Program-made: the position numbers and the translations under genes
Assembly (NCBI GenBank): GCA_032718475.1
Contig: JAUCBJ010000741.1
Span: 1-31,977, forward strand
DNA from: Nemertoderma westbladi
Taxonomy: Eukaryota > Xenacoelomorpha > Nemertodermatida > Nemertodermatidae
DNA length: 31,977 bases
Direction: 5' to 3'
In this document: piece after piece, positions 19,401 to 30,858 of the stretch
Layout: each line of letters starts with the position of its first letter
Position numbering within the stretch: the first letter of the stretch is position 1
Notes under the pieces: generated by a model
Told to the model about the DNA's origin: nothing
The model's input: only the letters and a program-made list of their open reading frames with translations
The model's database searches: none

Positions 19401-20959
19401 TTAAGGGGAGATGGTACACCCCAGAACTTTTCAAATATTGAAAAATTTTCGACATTTTTTTTTTATTAATTCTAAATCAAAATTTAACGTAGATTTCAGA
19501 AATCGAAATCCTAACATCACATCATAAGCTTAACTTGTCTGTTTTTCTGTTTGTCTGTCTATTGGTCTGTTTTTCTGTTTGTAAACAAATTATGGATATA
19601 AAAATGTACACCACCTAACTAAAATAATTGCTACATGGGTTTTCGTGGTCGCGGATTTCATTTCCGGGGTCAGTTTTCAAATTTGACGTAATCTAGTTTC
19701 TCTGTCTGTTAGTCCGTCTGTCGGTCTGTCTGTCAAAAACATAACGAAGCACACTACGGAACTAAAATTTTCACTGTGGGGGCTTTTTAGTTTGGCTGGT
19801 GTTATCTTTCCTGTTTGGAGGATTCTATTATGCCTGTATATTTGTCTGTCAGTCGATCTGTCTGTCAAGAAAGACATACAGACAGACTTAAACAGACAGA
19901 CAGTCAAGGTTCATGCAATTATTAAAAATGACATGGGAAATGAAATCAGCAACTAGGAAAACCCCCATATCAGAAATTATAGTAAAGTGATGTGTTTACT
20001 TATATTTTATCTGTGACACCGACAGTAAGTCAGACAGACAGACAGACAAACAGCAGACAGATAGACAGACAGATAGACATACAGACAGTCCAGATGTCAT
20101 CAAATATTAAAACATGTATTTGAAATGAAATCAGCGACTAGGAAAACCTCCATATCTGATATTTTATTCACGTGACATGCCTCCTTATATTTTGACTGAC
20201 AGACAGACAGACAAAAAACAGACAAACAGACATTCTAGGTTCAGTCAAATATTAAAATTGACATCGCAAATTGAATCAGTAAGGAAAACCCCCATATCAT
20301 AAATTATAGTAAAGTGGTGTGCTTACTTATTTATTTTCTGTGAGATTGACAGACAGACAGACACATTGACAGACAAACAGACAGTCCAGATTTCATCAAA
20401 AATTAAAACAGATATCAGAAATGAATTCAGCGACTACGAAAACACCTAAATCGTAAATTTTGGTTCGCTGGAGTAGTTTATTATATTTTGGCTTATTTTT
20501 GAAATTTCCCGCGTTTTACATAAAATTAGCGGGAAGGTTTAAAAACTTAAAATGCGTTTTTCTCGGCATCATATTTTTCGTGAAATTTAGAAATAAATGT
20601 ACCTTTTTCTCGAGAACGACTTGATGGAAATGGCTGAAATTTTCGCAGCAGGTTTGTTGTAGTGAGACACAATTGTGGAACCTCTAAAAACATATGTTTA
20701 AAACAATTATCAAATGTATTTCTAATATAAATTTCGAAAATTTGTCATTTTTTGTTTTTTGGTGCAATTAAGTGACCCTCAAACATGGACACAAAAAAAT
20801 TTTTTTTTAGTTTCAATTTTTGTTCCAGGTGTGTATCGATAGTTACTCCGCCCTTCTGGAAATTTTCATGATTTCCATCTTGTAGAACCAACGTAATGGG
20901 TACATATGTGTTAATAGTAAAATCTATGGGGATAGCCTGGGGTACCAATCTCCCCTTAA
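19401..20959. mobile_element. Non-autonomous TIR element related to 13794-15077
   Basis: Ends are inverted: TTAAGGGGAGATGGTACACC at 19401 against the reverse complement of 20936-20959, which begins TTAAGGGGAGATTGGTACCC. TTAA flanks both sides, so it may be the target. The interior has 160-180-bp tandem units combining (GACA)n with a conserved block ending in AGGAAAACCCCCATATC. These are related to the units of 13794-15077, and the subterminal segments (ATCTACGTTAAATTTTGAT and GCGGGAAGGTTT) correspond in inverted order. No transposase. Confidence 0.7.
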
Positions 20960-22091
20960 GTACACGCAAAGTAAATGTACTTAGGAAGGGAGGGATGGAA
21001 GGGGATAGACCAGGACATGTACTGGGGGGGGGGGGGGGGGGGTGCTATTGTTGTCGTTTTTCGGGGGAATGGGCTGGGCAAATCTATTATTTATAGCCAT
21101 ATTATTACGCCTTTCTTCTGGTGCTGCTTGTTAACATCATTTTGTGCAGATATAATTATGTGCTTATTACTAATCTGTAATACACAAACCTTAGGAAGGC
21201 AGGAGTAAAGGCATATTCATAAAATGCGTGTGTTCGATCACAAGTATTAACAATGGCTGATAATAATCTAAGAACGTCCACATACAGTATATCACAATCG
21301 GCTCACAATTGCAAGAAAAGTTCACATATATGTAGGTAAAGTTCAGGCATATTAAGTTAGATCAATAAAAATAAATAAAAGAAAGAAAAAAAAATACATA
21401 CATTTATATAGTACATATAAAATTGTTGTTGCAATAAATGTAAATTATTATTAACTGTATAAAAAAGCCACACAGTCCAATAGGCTATATCGTACCAGAT
21501 AAATGGTTGTAGTTCCGTAGTAGTAGTAAGTATAAAAGTGAAAACAGAGTTCGAAATTATCAGCTCACAGAAGAACCAATAGATAAAGGGCAGGCGAAAT
21601 GATGCCACGATAAGCCAATGCGTAACAAAAAGAGATGGGCCATAAGAGGGAATAAATCTAGTGGATCCTATGTTAAAATATTATAGTTTGGGCTTAATTA
21701 GGTCTGTCTGTAGAACTAGGTAGGCCTAATTTAACTTGAAAGAATCTAATTTTAATTTTAATATTATACTCTTTTCACATACCTTCTCCAATATCTTTCA
21801 CATTTTCGTCTTGATATACTCTATTTATAATTCCAGTCGCCCATGCATTATTGGGGGTATAATAGATTCGAACATTTTCCTGCAATTAATATGTACATAC
21901 AGTTTGTCATTGTAAGGGAACTCATTCAGCAAACGTCACTGAAGGGATATCTTTCACCAGGGTGCGAGAATATCAAAAGACCCTTATTCGATTCTTAAGC
22001 GCTTCCGTAGTAGAATGCCTACCTCCCTTCCCACTAGACTTCCGGTTTCATTCAGGGAACCTGCTGTCGGACAATTCGTACCATTCGAGGA
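20960..22091. other. Unassigned; G19 tract at 21024-21042
   Basis: A 19-nt guanine run at 21024-21042 distorts reading frames on both sides. The rest is AT-rich. An 83-codon minus-strand frame at 21357-21608 is hydrophobic but unrecognised. Around 22000-22070 a weak tRNA-like A/B-box pair exists, too decayed to call. Confidence 0.5.
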
Positions 22092-22462
22092 TTTTTTTTT
22101 TTTTTTTTTTTTTTTCATTTGTTTTATTTACTTCAAGCATTGTTACAGTATATATATACTTATAATTGCACATTTTATTTAATGTGAATTAAAAACTGAC
22201 AAAGTTATGTTGATGAAGTAGGACGCCGCCTTGTCGCAATGCGAGTTGAGTGGCGGTCGCCCTAAAATGTGAAGCCTATGGATGATATGATAATGAAGAT
22301 AATCAGATCTATGCAACACCATCTGTTTATAAGCCCAAACTACACCCCCCCCCCCCCCCCCCCTCACCCCCGGGTCGTCACTCCAGATACTCCAGCCCAT
22401 TGTAGTCAAAACTCAATTTTAATATTGGTTATGCTGTATTATTTGCAACTGCAAAGTAGTAC
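22092..22462 (-). other. 3' region of the minus-strand retrotransposon with A24 tail and C19 tract
   Basis: On the minus strand the stop after the RT C-terminus (22463) is followed by about 340 nt, then AATAAA (22123-22128), and 7 nt later a 24-nt A run (22092-22115 as T). That order fits a polyadenylated 3' end. A 19-nt C run (22345-22363, plus strand) lies inside. That this A run is the retrotransposon's own tail is inference. Confidence 0.55.
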
Positions 22463-25190
22463 TTATATGAACGGTTTTTCATGTTTGAATAATTCGTTAG
22501 TTAAATTGTTTTTAAATAGTCCTTTAGAATTAATGGTACATATATATTCCGGAATATTATTCCACAATTTTGCCCCAGCGTATGCAAGAGATGCCTGGCC
22601 GAGTGTTGGGTTTTTCCGAGGTATAAAAAATTTGTTTGTTTCTGCGGCTCTTGTATGATATCGATGAATCTGTCCTACACGTTGAAAAGATTTTGAAAAG
22701 TCAGTAACTTCATATTCATAGAAAACGGAATGCATTAGTAGACCTAATTGTAGACAGTGTAAGTGCTGAATCGGTAATATACGTAAATTATGATAAATTG
22801 GAAATGAATGGCTTTGGTTATCAGAATAGGTGATGCACCTTAAAATTTTATTAACTTTAATACGAATTTTTTGTATTTGACTTTGTTTGGCTCGACCCCG
22901 GACTATTAAGCAATACTGGATATATGGGTGAACGAGGGAGTAGTAAAGTTGCTTTAAAGTATTAAGAGAAAACAGATGCCGTAATTTATAAAACAATCCT
23001 GAACATTTGGATATTTTTTTTAAAACAAACTCTATATGTGCTTTCCATGTTACATTAGCATCCATTATTACACCTAGGTATTTAATCTGTTGCACTTGTT
23101 TCAACCTTGTTCCTCCTATATTCAAATTACGATCGCAAAATTTATTTCCGTATAAAATATATTACGTTTTCTTCACGTTTAACGTTAATCGATTTGACAC
23201 GAGCCATTCCTGGATTTTGATTAATTCCCCATTAACTTTGTCAAAAAGGTTTTCGGGTACTTTATGGCGGGTAATGAAACTAGCATCATCCGCGAACAAG
23301 GTTGTTTCCATATCTGTAACTGAGGATAAATCGTTGATATAGACCAAAAATAATAATGGGCCTAAAAGGCTACCTTGTGGGACTCCAGTTGTTATGGTGG
23401 CAATTGAAGAGGAATATCCGTTTAAGTTAACGTACTGGGTTCGGTTTGAAACGTAGTCTATAAATAGATTAAGGGGTTTGCCTCGCACACCGTAGTATTC
23501 TAATTTTTTAAGCAAAATACTATGATCAATTGTATCGAATGCTTTCCTTATATCGATGTATAAGGCACAAGATGATTCTCCAGATTCAATAGCGTCAATT
23601 ATTTGTTCTGTTACAGTGAGGATAGCCTGAAAGGTGCTACGATTTTTTCTAAATCCAAACTGACGATTAATTAACAAATTGTGACTTGATATGAACCATG
23701 CTAATTGGTCATAAATGATCTTTTCATAAATCTTACTAAAAACCGGGAGAACACTAATTGGGCGATAATTGCTTGCTTCTAGGGGGTCTTCTGCTTTATA
23801 GACTGCTTGCCTGTTTTAAAGAATTCGGGAATTTTCCGCTGCGAAAGGATACATTAATTAAATCAGATAGATGATGAGATATTATATGAGCCCCTATTTT
23901 TACAAGTTTGATTGGGATTACGTCATTTGTTGAACTAGATTCCTTCAGGAGGCGAATATGGTACTCAACCTCAACAGCTGATGTTTCAATCAATGAAAAC
24001 GACTTTGAAGGTGATTTGATTCCCTTTATCAATTTTAGCGGGCAACTTTTGGCCTGAGGCAAATTCCCAGCAAGGTTTTTTGCGACATTTGTAAAAAAAG
24101 TATTAAATTCTTCTGCAATAAGCTCTATTGTTTTGTTTGAGACGCAGACGCTTAGGCGTGCAACGAGATGTGTTGTTTGAACTAGCCATATTTATAATTT
24201 TCCACGTGCGTCTCATATTTCGACCAGACTCGAGAAAAGCTGACTCATAATACCTTTTTTCGGCCTCAAAATTGTAGATACATGATTACGATACTTTTGG
24301 TACTCAATTTTAACATGTTTATTTTTGGAAGTTAGTTTTCGAACATAGAGCTTATTTTTAACTTCAATGGATTTAGCAATCCCATTGGTAATCCAAGGCT
24401 TTCTTACTGGATTAGAATTTATGGTAAATTCTTTAAGTTTTACATGTTGATCACATATCGTCTTTAAATCGTTATAAAATACCTCGTATTTTTGTTCCAG
24501 AGGAATTTTAGAATCGTTATAGTTCCAGTTCGCTGGATTTTCAAGATCATGAGAAAAGTTAAACTCATTAAAGTTACTATAGTCATATCTAAACTTCTTA
24601 TCAATATGAAAATAGCTACCTACATTTTTTAATACTCCGAAGATTGGCAGGTGGTCTGTAGACCCAACTTCAGTAAGAAAGTTTCCAGACTCTATAACTT
24701 TGTGGGAAATATTTGTAAATAAATGATCGATAAGCGTTTTAGAATCCTTAAAAATTCGCGTAGCATTTCTAATGTGTTGTTTATAACCAGAAGCATTAAT
24801 TATATCAAGATACCTTTTTGAATTCCCTGTGTGTTTCAGCAAATCTATATTAAAATCTCCACATATTATTACATCACATTTTTCTTTATTTAATTTCTCA
24901 AATTGGGCCTCTAATTTTGAAATAAAGGTATCATAGTCGACCGAACCAGGCCGGTAAATACAGCCGACGATTAGGGAATTATTTTTAGAGTCACTTTTTG
25001 TTTGTTGAATTTCAGTCCAAACATTTTCAACCCCAGGAATATTTATTTTTAGGTCGGTTCTCTCTATACCAGTAACCCCTTTTTTTAAGTATATTGCAGC
25101 TCCACCTCTACCAGAAGTAGTGTCTGTCTTAAAATCGTAGAATGGCGGATTGTAGCCATCAATTTCAGTGAGGATGTGTAGTAGACCCCG
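22463..25190 (-). pseudogene. CR1/L2-like non-LTR retrotransposon ORF2 (EN + RT), decayed
   Basis: Reading leftward: an endonuclease lacking its first segment (GRGGAAIYLKK, VGCIYRPGS, CGDFNIDLLKHTG, then TDHLPIFG and RKPWITNGI), a linker (EAEKRYYES, RTWKIINM), and a reverse transcriptase (SSTNDVIPIKLVK, NYRPISVLP, QFGFRKNRST, IDIRKAFDTIDHS, GVPQGSLLGPLLF, FADDASF, YLGVIMD). The C-terminal domain follows (PYIQYCLIV, ASLAYAGAKLWNNIPEYI) and stops at 22463. The catalytic FADD is intact. Lesions: frameshifts near 24260 and 24200 in the linker, another near 23790 before the RT, and one nonsense TAA between the RT core and C-terminus (about 23148-23150). The 5' end fades at about 25190, losing the first endonuclease motif. 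The element is an immobile fossil. Confidence 0.85.
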
Positions 25191-25442
25191 GAAGACAGTT
25201 TCAGTTTGACTTCCAATGTATATTGATAACTACTAGAACAATAACTACTATTTCTCACCAATATAAGTTATTGCACGTAAGGTGTGAATTAGAAACACCA
25301 ATAATACACAATAATAATAAATAGGAGAGATGGCATTTAATGTAGAAATGCACCCTTGAATAAACTCTATATCAAAAACCACCACATTAAATATGCAGCA
25401 ATATTGGAAATAATCGTCATTAAGCATCTGATCGCTCTACTA
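25191..25442. other. Unassigned spacer
   Basis: AT-rich flank upstream of the minus-strand retrotransposon. No gene or repeat recognised. Confidence 0.4.
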
Positions 25443-25690
25443 TTAACACACGTTCGTGGGGCCTTCGCGCAGCACGAGGCCCAGTTATGAGATACAAATT
25501 AAAATTGAGCGACTGTATCACAAAATCAGGTTTTGAGAAATTTACCCACACCACCAATCAATCAAAGAAAGGGTGACAGTACGTGTTCACCCCTTTTAAT
25601 CCCCCCCCCCCCACCCTTCCCAACCACCAATACATAACCGCGACATCTACCACCCACGGAAGGGTAGCACGAACTTATTTCCAATCGCAC
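25443..25690. repeat. MITE-end-like motif and C12 tract
   Basis: CGTGGGGCCTTCGCGCAGCACGAG around 25455 resembles the left flank of the MITE at 15215-15236. A 12-nt C run lies at 25601-25612. The opposite-end motif (CTAAGGCTCACTCACTTCGTGG, CTCGCCCCACA) is at about 27090-27121, so 25443-27121 might be a longer member of the same family, but most of it is unrecognised. Confidence 0.4.
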
Positions 25691-25693
25691 GTT

Positions 25694-26050
25694 CAATATG
25701 CAAAGCCAGGTGGTTTATAGGAATATAATAAACGCAGTACTCGTTTTCATTATAAGCCTCGTTGCGTTCGTCCTGTTTTGTATTAGTACTCGTTTTCATT
25801 ATAAGCCTCGTTGCGTTCGTCCTGTTTTGTATTTAAATATATTTCTTAAACGCAGGCTAGGACGATCTTTATAATAATAATAACTAGGGATGCGATCAAT
25901 ATGTGAAGCCAGGTGGTTTATATAATAATTTAGTCAACGCAGTACTCGTCTTCATTATATGCCTCGTTGCGCTCGTCGCTTGTCCTGTTTTGTCATAAAA
26001 TATTTTTCCTAAACGCAGACTGACGATCTTTATACAGTTATAACTATGCG
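25694..26050. repeat. Approximately 200-bp tandem duplication with an inner 49-bp duplication
   Basis: Unit 1 (25694-25896) and unit 2 (25897 to about 26050) share CAATATG..AAGCCAGG, TGGTTTATA, AACGCAGTACTCGT, GCCTCGTTGCG, GACGATCTTTATA in order. In unit 1 a 49-bp piece is exactly doubled (25736-25784 and 25785-25833). Unit 2 has one copy with a small insertion. Confidence 0.85.
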
Positions 26051-26980
26051 AAGTTTCGAAACTGTGCGAGTAACTGTTGATACATCTATGTGGAGATGTG
26101 TGATACAACGCCAACGCATATTATGCCGATGTAGTAATATGGGTATTGAAATAATATTAAATCAATGTACACTCTTAAAGCTGCAGCGAAAAAATGTAGC
26201 TAATTTCCTAGGTTACATATAAAATAATAATATTATTTTTAAGAACATTAATTTTACTACTTTGCAAAAATTCAATTAAAAAATAACCAGACATATATAT
26301 ACATTGTGGAATAAACTATTTCAGAAGCCTACAACAGCCATGCCATGGATTGTATTTATGTTATTATATCTGTCATTTACCTGAGATAGCAATAGTAGTA
26401 GTAGTCGAACGGTTATGCGGCCCGTCCAGCCTATAATAAACACAATTCAGTGATAGTGATAATAATACAACACTTATAGTAGAGTCAATAGGAATTGGAA
26501 TACAGGAAGGATGTTGGGATGTTGGATTTAAAGAATGCTGTCTGGGCTGGAATAGCAATACTGGTTGCCTATTACAATTCCTCTCTGGTTAGTCTACAGC
26601 CACAACTCCCAGCTGGCTAGCTCCACACCAGCAGAGACTTGACCAATAATGGGAAGGATTAAATTTTTACTCAATAATTGTGCCGTTTAATTACGTTTAG
26701 ATCAATTAAAGACACATTTATTAAAGCAAATCACTTGAACTAATTAAAAACTATAATAGAATGGCGTATGTGGATTACATCTGTAAATAATTTTTAAGTA
26801 TAATTATTTAAATCTTATACTGTAAAACAATTAATTTCCTTTAAAAGGCAGGTTGAAAATGGTGTTTTCACCGTAATCAACTTAATTAACTAATTAACTG
26901 CTATTATCTTAGCTTCTCGAAGGCCACACGGAAATTCTACTTGGAAAATTTCTAAACTTTTGCCAAACAACATGTGTACC
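26051..26980. other. Unassigned AT-rich sequence
   Basis: No reliable gene. Contains AATAATAATATTATT, GTAGTAGTAG and similar simple sequence. A 50-nt segment with splice-like flanks on the minus strand (26382-26431) was considered and not accepted as an exon. Confidence 0.45.
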
Positions 26981-27130
26981 AAGTTTGGATAGATTTCATC
27001 AAAGATTGGCCGAGTTATTAACGTTTAAAATTGAACACGACAGAACAACAGAACGACAGAACGACACGTTGATTAATGGTACCACTACGCTAAGGCTCAC
27101 TCACTTCGTGGCTCGCCCCACATCAACTTT
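26981..27130. repeat. Right end of a MITE-like repeat
   Basis: ACCAAGTTTGGATAG just upstream, then an ACGACAGAACGACAG tract, then GCTAAGGCTCACTCACTTCG, GTGGCTCGCCCCACA. This order parallels the right half of the MITE at 15231-15701 (sequence-flexible part, ACG-rich tract, CTAAGGCTC...CTTCGTGGCTCGCC). Confidence 0.5.
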
Positions 27131-27274
27131 GTACACCGTGAGTACTGTTGCCAAACCACAAACCAATAATAATCCCTTTCGCCCACACAAACCGGATACA
27201 TTGTTCCTCTATTGTATTGTAATCCCCACAGTAGTTATTGCATATCGGTATAGCATATTCTGCATTATGGTATA

Positions 27275-28113
27275 GCAGAACTGAAATTAGCTAAGGTTGT
27301 TGTTACCCTGTATAAAAAGAATAGTAAAGTAGAACCCTGTAATTACCGACCTGTTAGTATATTAAGTACTGTATCTAAAATTCTAGAACTGTTTTTCTAC
27401 AGCTGGAAGCACATCTTAGTAGGCTAAATCTGATCTATGAACTTCAGTCCGGTTTTCGTAAATCATATTCTACAGACACCTGCCTTATTAACTTAACTGA
27501 TACAATTAGATGTAATAATGCAAATAGTTTAGATACTGTTATGGTAATGTTGGACTTACAAAAGGCTTTCGATACAGTAGATCATGAAATTCTGCTAGGT
27601 AAGTTAAGCCTGATGGGTGTAGGTTCTATAGACTGGTTCAAGTTCTAGCTGTCAGACAGAGGTCAAACTGTAGTCATTAGCAAATCGCAGTCTACTGTAC
27701 AAGAGATTACCTGTGGTGTACCGCAAGGTAGAATATTAGGTCCTCTGCTTTTAGTATGCTATGTAAATGATATGATAAGTAGTATAGATCCCGATTTTAA
27801 ACTCATCTTATATGCCGAGATGACAGTGCTCTTATTTTCTCTCATAAAGATCCTATCCATCTTTCCCAAAAGTTAAGTGCAGTTCTAGAATCCTGTAATT
27901 AGTTGTTGGTTGTTAATATGCTATCCAATCACCACGGTAAGACAGAAAGTATTTTGTTTGGTTCCAAAAGAAAGTTAAAGAAGGTTGAAGTCAATAGTTA
28001 TGGACATAAGATAGAAAATAAAAAGGAAGTTAAATATTTAGGCGCTACATTGGATAACTGCTTATCCGGAGAAAGCACAGTGAAAAATATTTGTTCTCGA
28101 AAGTTAACAGTAT
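27275..28113 (+). pseudogene. CR1/L2-like reverse transcriptase, 5' portion (split by RTE insertion)
   Basis: 5'-truncated: it starts inside the RT N-terminal region (LYKKNSKVEPCNYRPVSIL), then QSGFRKSYSTDTC, MLDLQKAFDTVDHE, CGVPQGRILGPLL, a catalytic box and TESILFGSKRK, VKYLGATLD. Lesions: a frameshift near 27385-27397, TAG at 27646, a duplicated GA in the YADD codons (27817-27820) that shifts the frame within the catalytic motif, and TAG at 27900. The protein breaks at 28113 and continues at 31352, with a 12-bp duplication at the junctions, showing that the RTE element inserted here. No endonuclease domain is present upstream. Confidence 0.85.
28102..28113. repeat. Target-site duplication of the RTE element, left copy
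   Basis: AGTTAACAGTAT here and AGTTGACAGTAT at 31352-31363 differ at one base, and both lie at the same codons of the interrupted reverse transcriptase. Confidence 0.85.
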
Positions 28114-30754
28114 TACTACTACTTCTACTAGGTCGAGCGAACTCGGACGGATGAGATCCTTCCAGGCTTCCGGATTCTCCATAGTTGTCGCAATTTCGTT
28201 TCTTCTAAGTTCAGTATCCCTTTATGTTGATTTATATATGTTATGGCCGGTCGTCCACGACTACGCTTTTCATGAGTTGGTTGCCAGAAAAGTAGATCTG
28301 GTATGACCTGGTCTTTACTTCACCAGCAGTCTGCGTACTCTGCGTTCACGGAGTAGGTTGATACAGGTGGTATTGTTCCATAAAGCTCGACGTTTATCAT
28401 GTGTTGTCTCCAGCTGATGTTTAGGGCTACACTTAGTAGTCTTGTGTAGCAATCATCAATTCGTTGTTCAAGTGATTTAGTCAGTGTCCAGGTCTCACTC
28501 CCATATAAAAATACACTTTCCACTGTGGCTCGAAAGAACTTAGTCTTCAGATGCCTGGAGAGATCTGATTTCCAGATGGTATCCATTTTTGATAGAGCTA
28601 GCCAAGCCTTTGCTTTCCTAACTTCTATGTACTTTTTGCTACTCTCTATCCATGATCCAAGGTACTGGAAGTCGTCGACCTTCCTTAATTGATTATTATC
28701 AATGGTTGTCAAGTTTCCATCAACATTAAAACTCATGAATTCGGTCTTTGTAGCATTTATATGCAATCCAACCTCCTCAGCAGCCCTCTCCACTTTATTT
28801 AGTAGAAGCTGTGCATCTGGCTAGCGTATTAGAGAGCAGGGCGATGTCAACCACAAAGTTGGTGTCTGTGACTGTAGTTGCCGGATATGGGCCGTTCATG
28901 GAGTGTGAATCCCAGATCTTCACCCTTTGTGGCCATCCTCATTGCGTAATCCAGCACAATTACAAATAGTAATGGTGCTAATGTGTCACCTTGCATTACG
29001 CCAGCCAGGATTGAGAAAAACTCAGTTTCACCATCTGGTATAATATTGATAACAATCCACTACCAGCAACCATTAATTCCATAAGCTCTTAGGATTTCAA
29101 GCATTTTACCTCTATGGATGGAGTCGAATGCCTTCTTGAAGTCCACAAAAGTCATGACTGCGGGGAGATTCTTTGACTTAATTCCTTCAATCAGTCTCTG
29201 TAGTGCAAGTATCTGAGCTATTGTTGTAATCCTATATAGAATCATTTTATTGTATATTTTGGCAGCTACCACAAGCAGACAGATCCCACGATAGTTTTTT
29301 GGTATACCGAGGGCTCCTTTCTTGGTGAGAGGCTTTAGTTGACCTTTAGACCAAATTGGTGGTGGCTTTTCCCATTTTAACATCTGGTTGCAAACATTCA
29401 ATAATGGTCTGTTTAGCAATCCTGTTTTCCATACCTCCGCTGATTTCGCCTAATCCAATCGCTTTATTATGGGACATGCTTTTAATGCTTCTTTGGAGTT
29501 CGGCAGGTGTGAAGTCCCCTGTTTCTATAGGTGGTGTCTTGTCATATATTTTCCTTGTTGTTGACCTCGATGTTTGGTGGCTGCCCAAGCAAGTTGCTGA
29601 AGTGATTTTTCCACTTCCCAACACGTTCTTCAAGACTATCGGCTTTGAGGCGCCCCTTTGCACAAGTCTTGATTGTTGCTGTATGTGAGCAGTTGTAAAT
29701 GCTTCAATTTTATCCTGTATGTACTTTTCCTGGCTGATGTTTTAGGCCAATTTAAATCGTCCTTAGCTTTCTCAACCTTGTTAATGTTGTTGGTTGTTCG
29801 TTTTTTACTTTGTAGGCTATCTTAAAATCTTCTCTCTTACAAGTAACCTCAGAGTTTTGCCATGGCACATACTGTTTTCGTTTGAGTTTCTGAGGGATAT
29901 GCCTCTAAGCTGATTCCTTGTGGGCTTTTATTATATTCTGGTATATTGAATCGGTGGACTGGTCTTCATCCATTGACTGAAATACTTCAAAGCTTGAACT
30001 TCTACTGTGTAAGCATCCTTTACTGCATTGTCAGTTCTGAGTTTCTCCTAGTCGTAGTTGATTTGCTTGCTTGTCCTGGCTGGCTTTGCTGGCTCTCAAA
30101 CTAAGTCTGATCTCTGCAGTCACAATTCTGTGGTCCGAACCAATTAGGTTGAACGAGCTGTATGCCTAGCAGTTGATCATGCCGGTTCTCCACTTTTTGT
30201 TTATAAGGATGTAATCCAGTTGTGCTTTGGTTCCATTCGGGTATTGAAAGGTCCATAACTTCCCCTTACTCTTTTCGAATGTGGTGTTTGTTGGTATCAA
30301 TTCACATTCTTCCATTAGGTCTAAAAGTAAGTACCCATTTCTATTAGAACTGGTGTTATAGGTGTAACTCTTGATGTCTTCTGGGCCAATTTGCGCATTC
30401 AGGTCACCAGCGATGACTTTAACATTGTGTTTTGGAATGTCCTTTATAAGTCCAGTCAGATCTTCATAAAACTTGACTGCTTGTTCTGGCTCTGAGGCAT
30501 TGGTTGCACTGTAGCAACATATTACTGTTGTCTTGGAATTCCCATCAAATGTTGCGATCATAACCCGGGAATTTATAGATTCGATGTTGTTTAGGGTCTT
30601 AAGTGCAAATGGGCTTAGCAGAATTCCTACTCCACCAATTGATGCATTGGCCGAGTTTCTTACTGCTGAGTTTGTTACTAACGTCCATCAATTTCCTATG
30701 TCATTGTACATCAAATGGCAGCTGGCTTTGAAATTAATACTCCATATCTCAAGA

Positions 30755-30813
30755 ACCTGTGACCTAGTGGTTGTAGTCTCGGCTTCCACCTCGAGGTCCC
30801 AGGTTCGAATCCG
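30755..30813 (+). promoter_or_regulatory. tRNA-like Pol III internal promoter (A and B boxes)
   Basis: TAGTGGTTGTAG (30765-30776) resembles an A box, and GGTTCGAATCC (30802-30812) is a perfect B box. Between them CTCG...CGAG can form an anticodon-like stem. It is a tRNA-derived head, not a functional tRNA: the acceptor stem and T stem are not paired properly. Confidence 0.75.
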
Positions 30814-30815
30814 AC

Positions 30816-30858
30816 ACCACGCTGATGAGACCCAGTAAGGTCGAAACGCGTACGTGGT
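30816..30858 (+). ncRNA. Type I hammerhead ribozyme (minimal, short helix III)
   Basis: All conserved parts are present in order. Helix I: ACCACG (30816-30821) pairs perfectly with CGTGGT (30853-30858). Core CTGATGA: 30822-30828. Helix II: GACC (30829-30832) and GGTC (30839-30842) around a 6-nt loop. GAAA: 30843-30846. Helix III is two base pairs: A30846-T30851 and C30847-G30850, with loop GC. A30852 is the cleavage-site nucleotide (a GUA triplet, allowed by the NUH rule). Cleavage is predicted between 30852 and 30853. Type I hammerheads with very short helix III are known in retroelements such as Penelope-like elements and the schistosome Sm-alpha SINE-like repeats. It starts three bases after the B box. 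Confidence 0.88.

Noticed and set aside
21357-21608. 83-codon hydrophobic minus-strand frame
   Set aside because: Its composition follows from AT-rich, T-biased sequence. No conserved motif or start context.
22010-22075. Possible tRNA-derived SINE head before a T24 run
   Set aside because: A-box and B-box matches are only about 9 of 11 and 8 of 11. No cloverleaf forms, and the T run is better explained as the tail of the minus-strand retrotransposon.
26382-26431. 50-nt minus-strand segment between TATTATAG and GTAAAT
   Set aside because: Splice-like signals are common in AT-rich DNA. The 16-residue translation is low complexity and nothing links it to the exon at 1199-1453.
28091-28306. Plus-strand frame crossing 28114
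   Set aside because: It runs from one retrotransposon into the antisense of another across an insertion junction, so it cannot be a gene.
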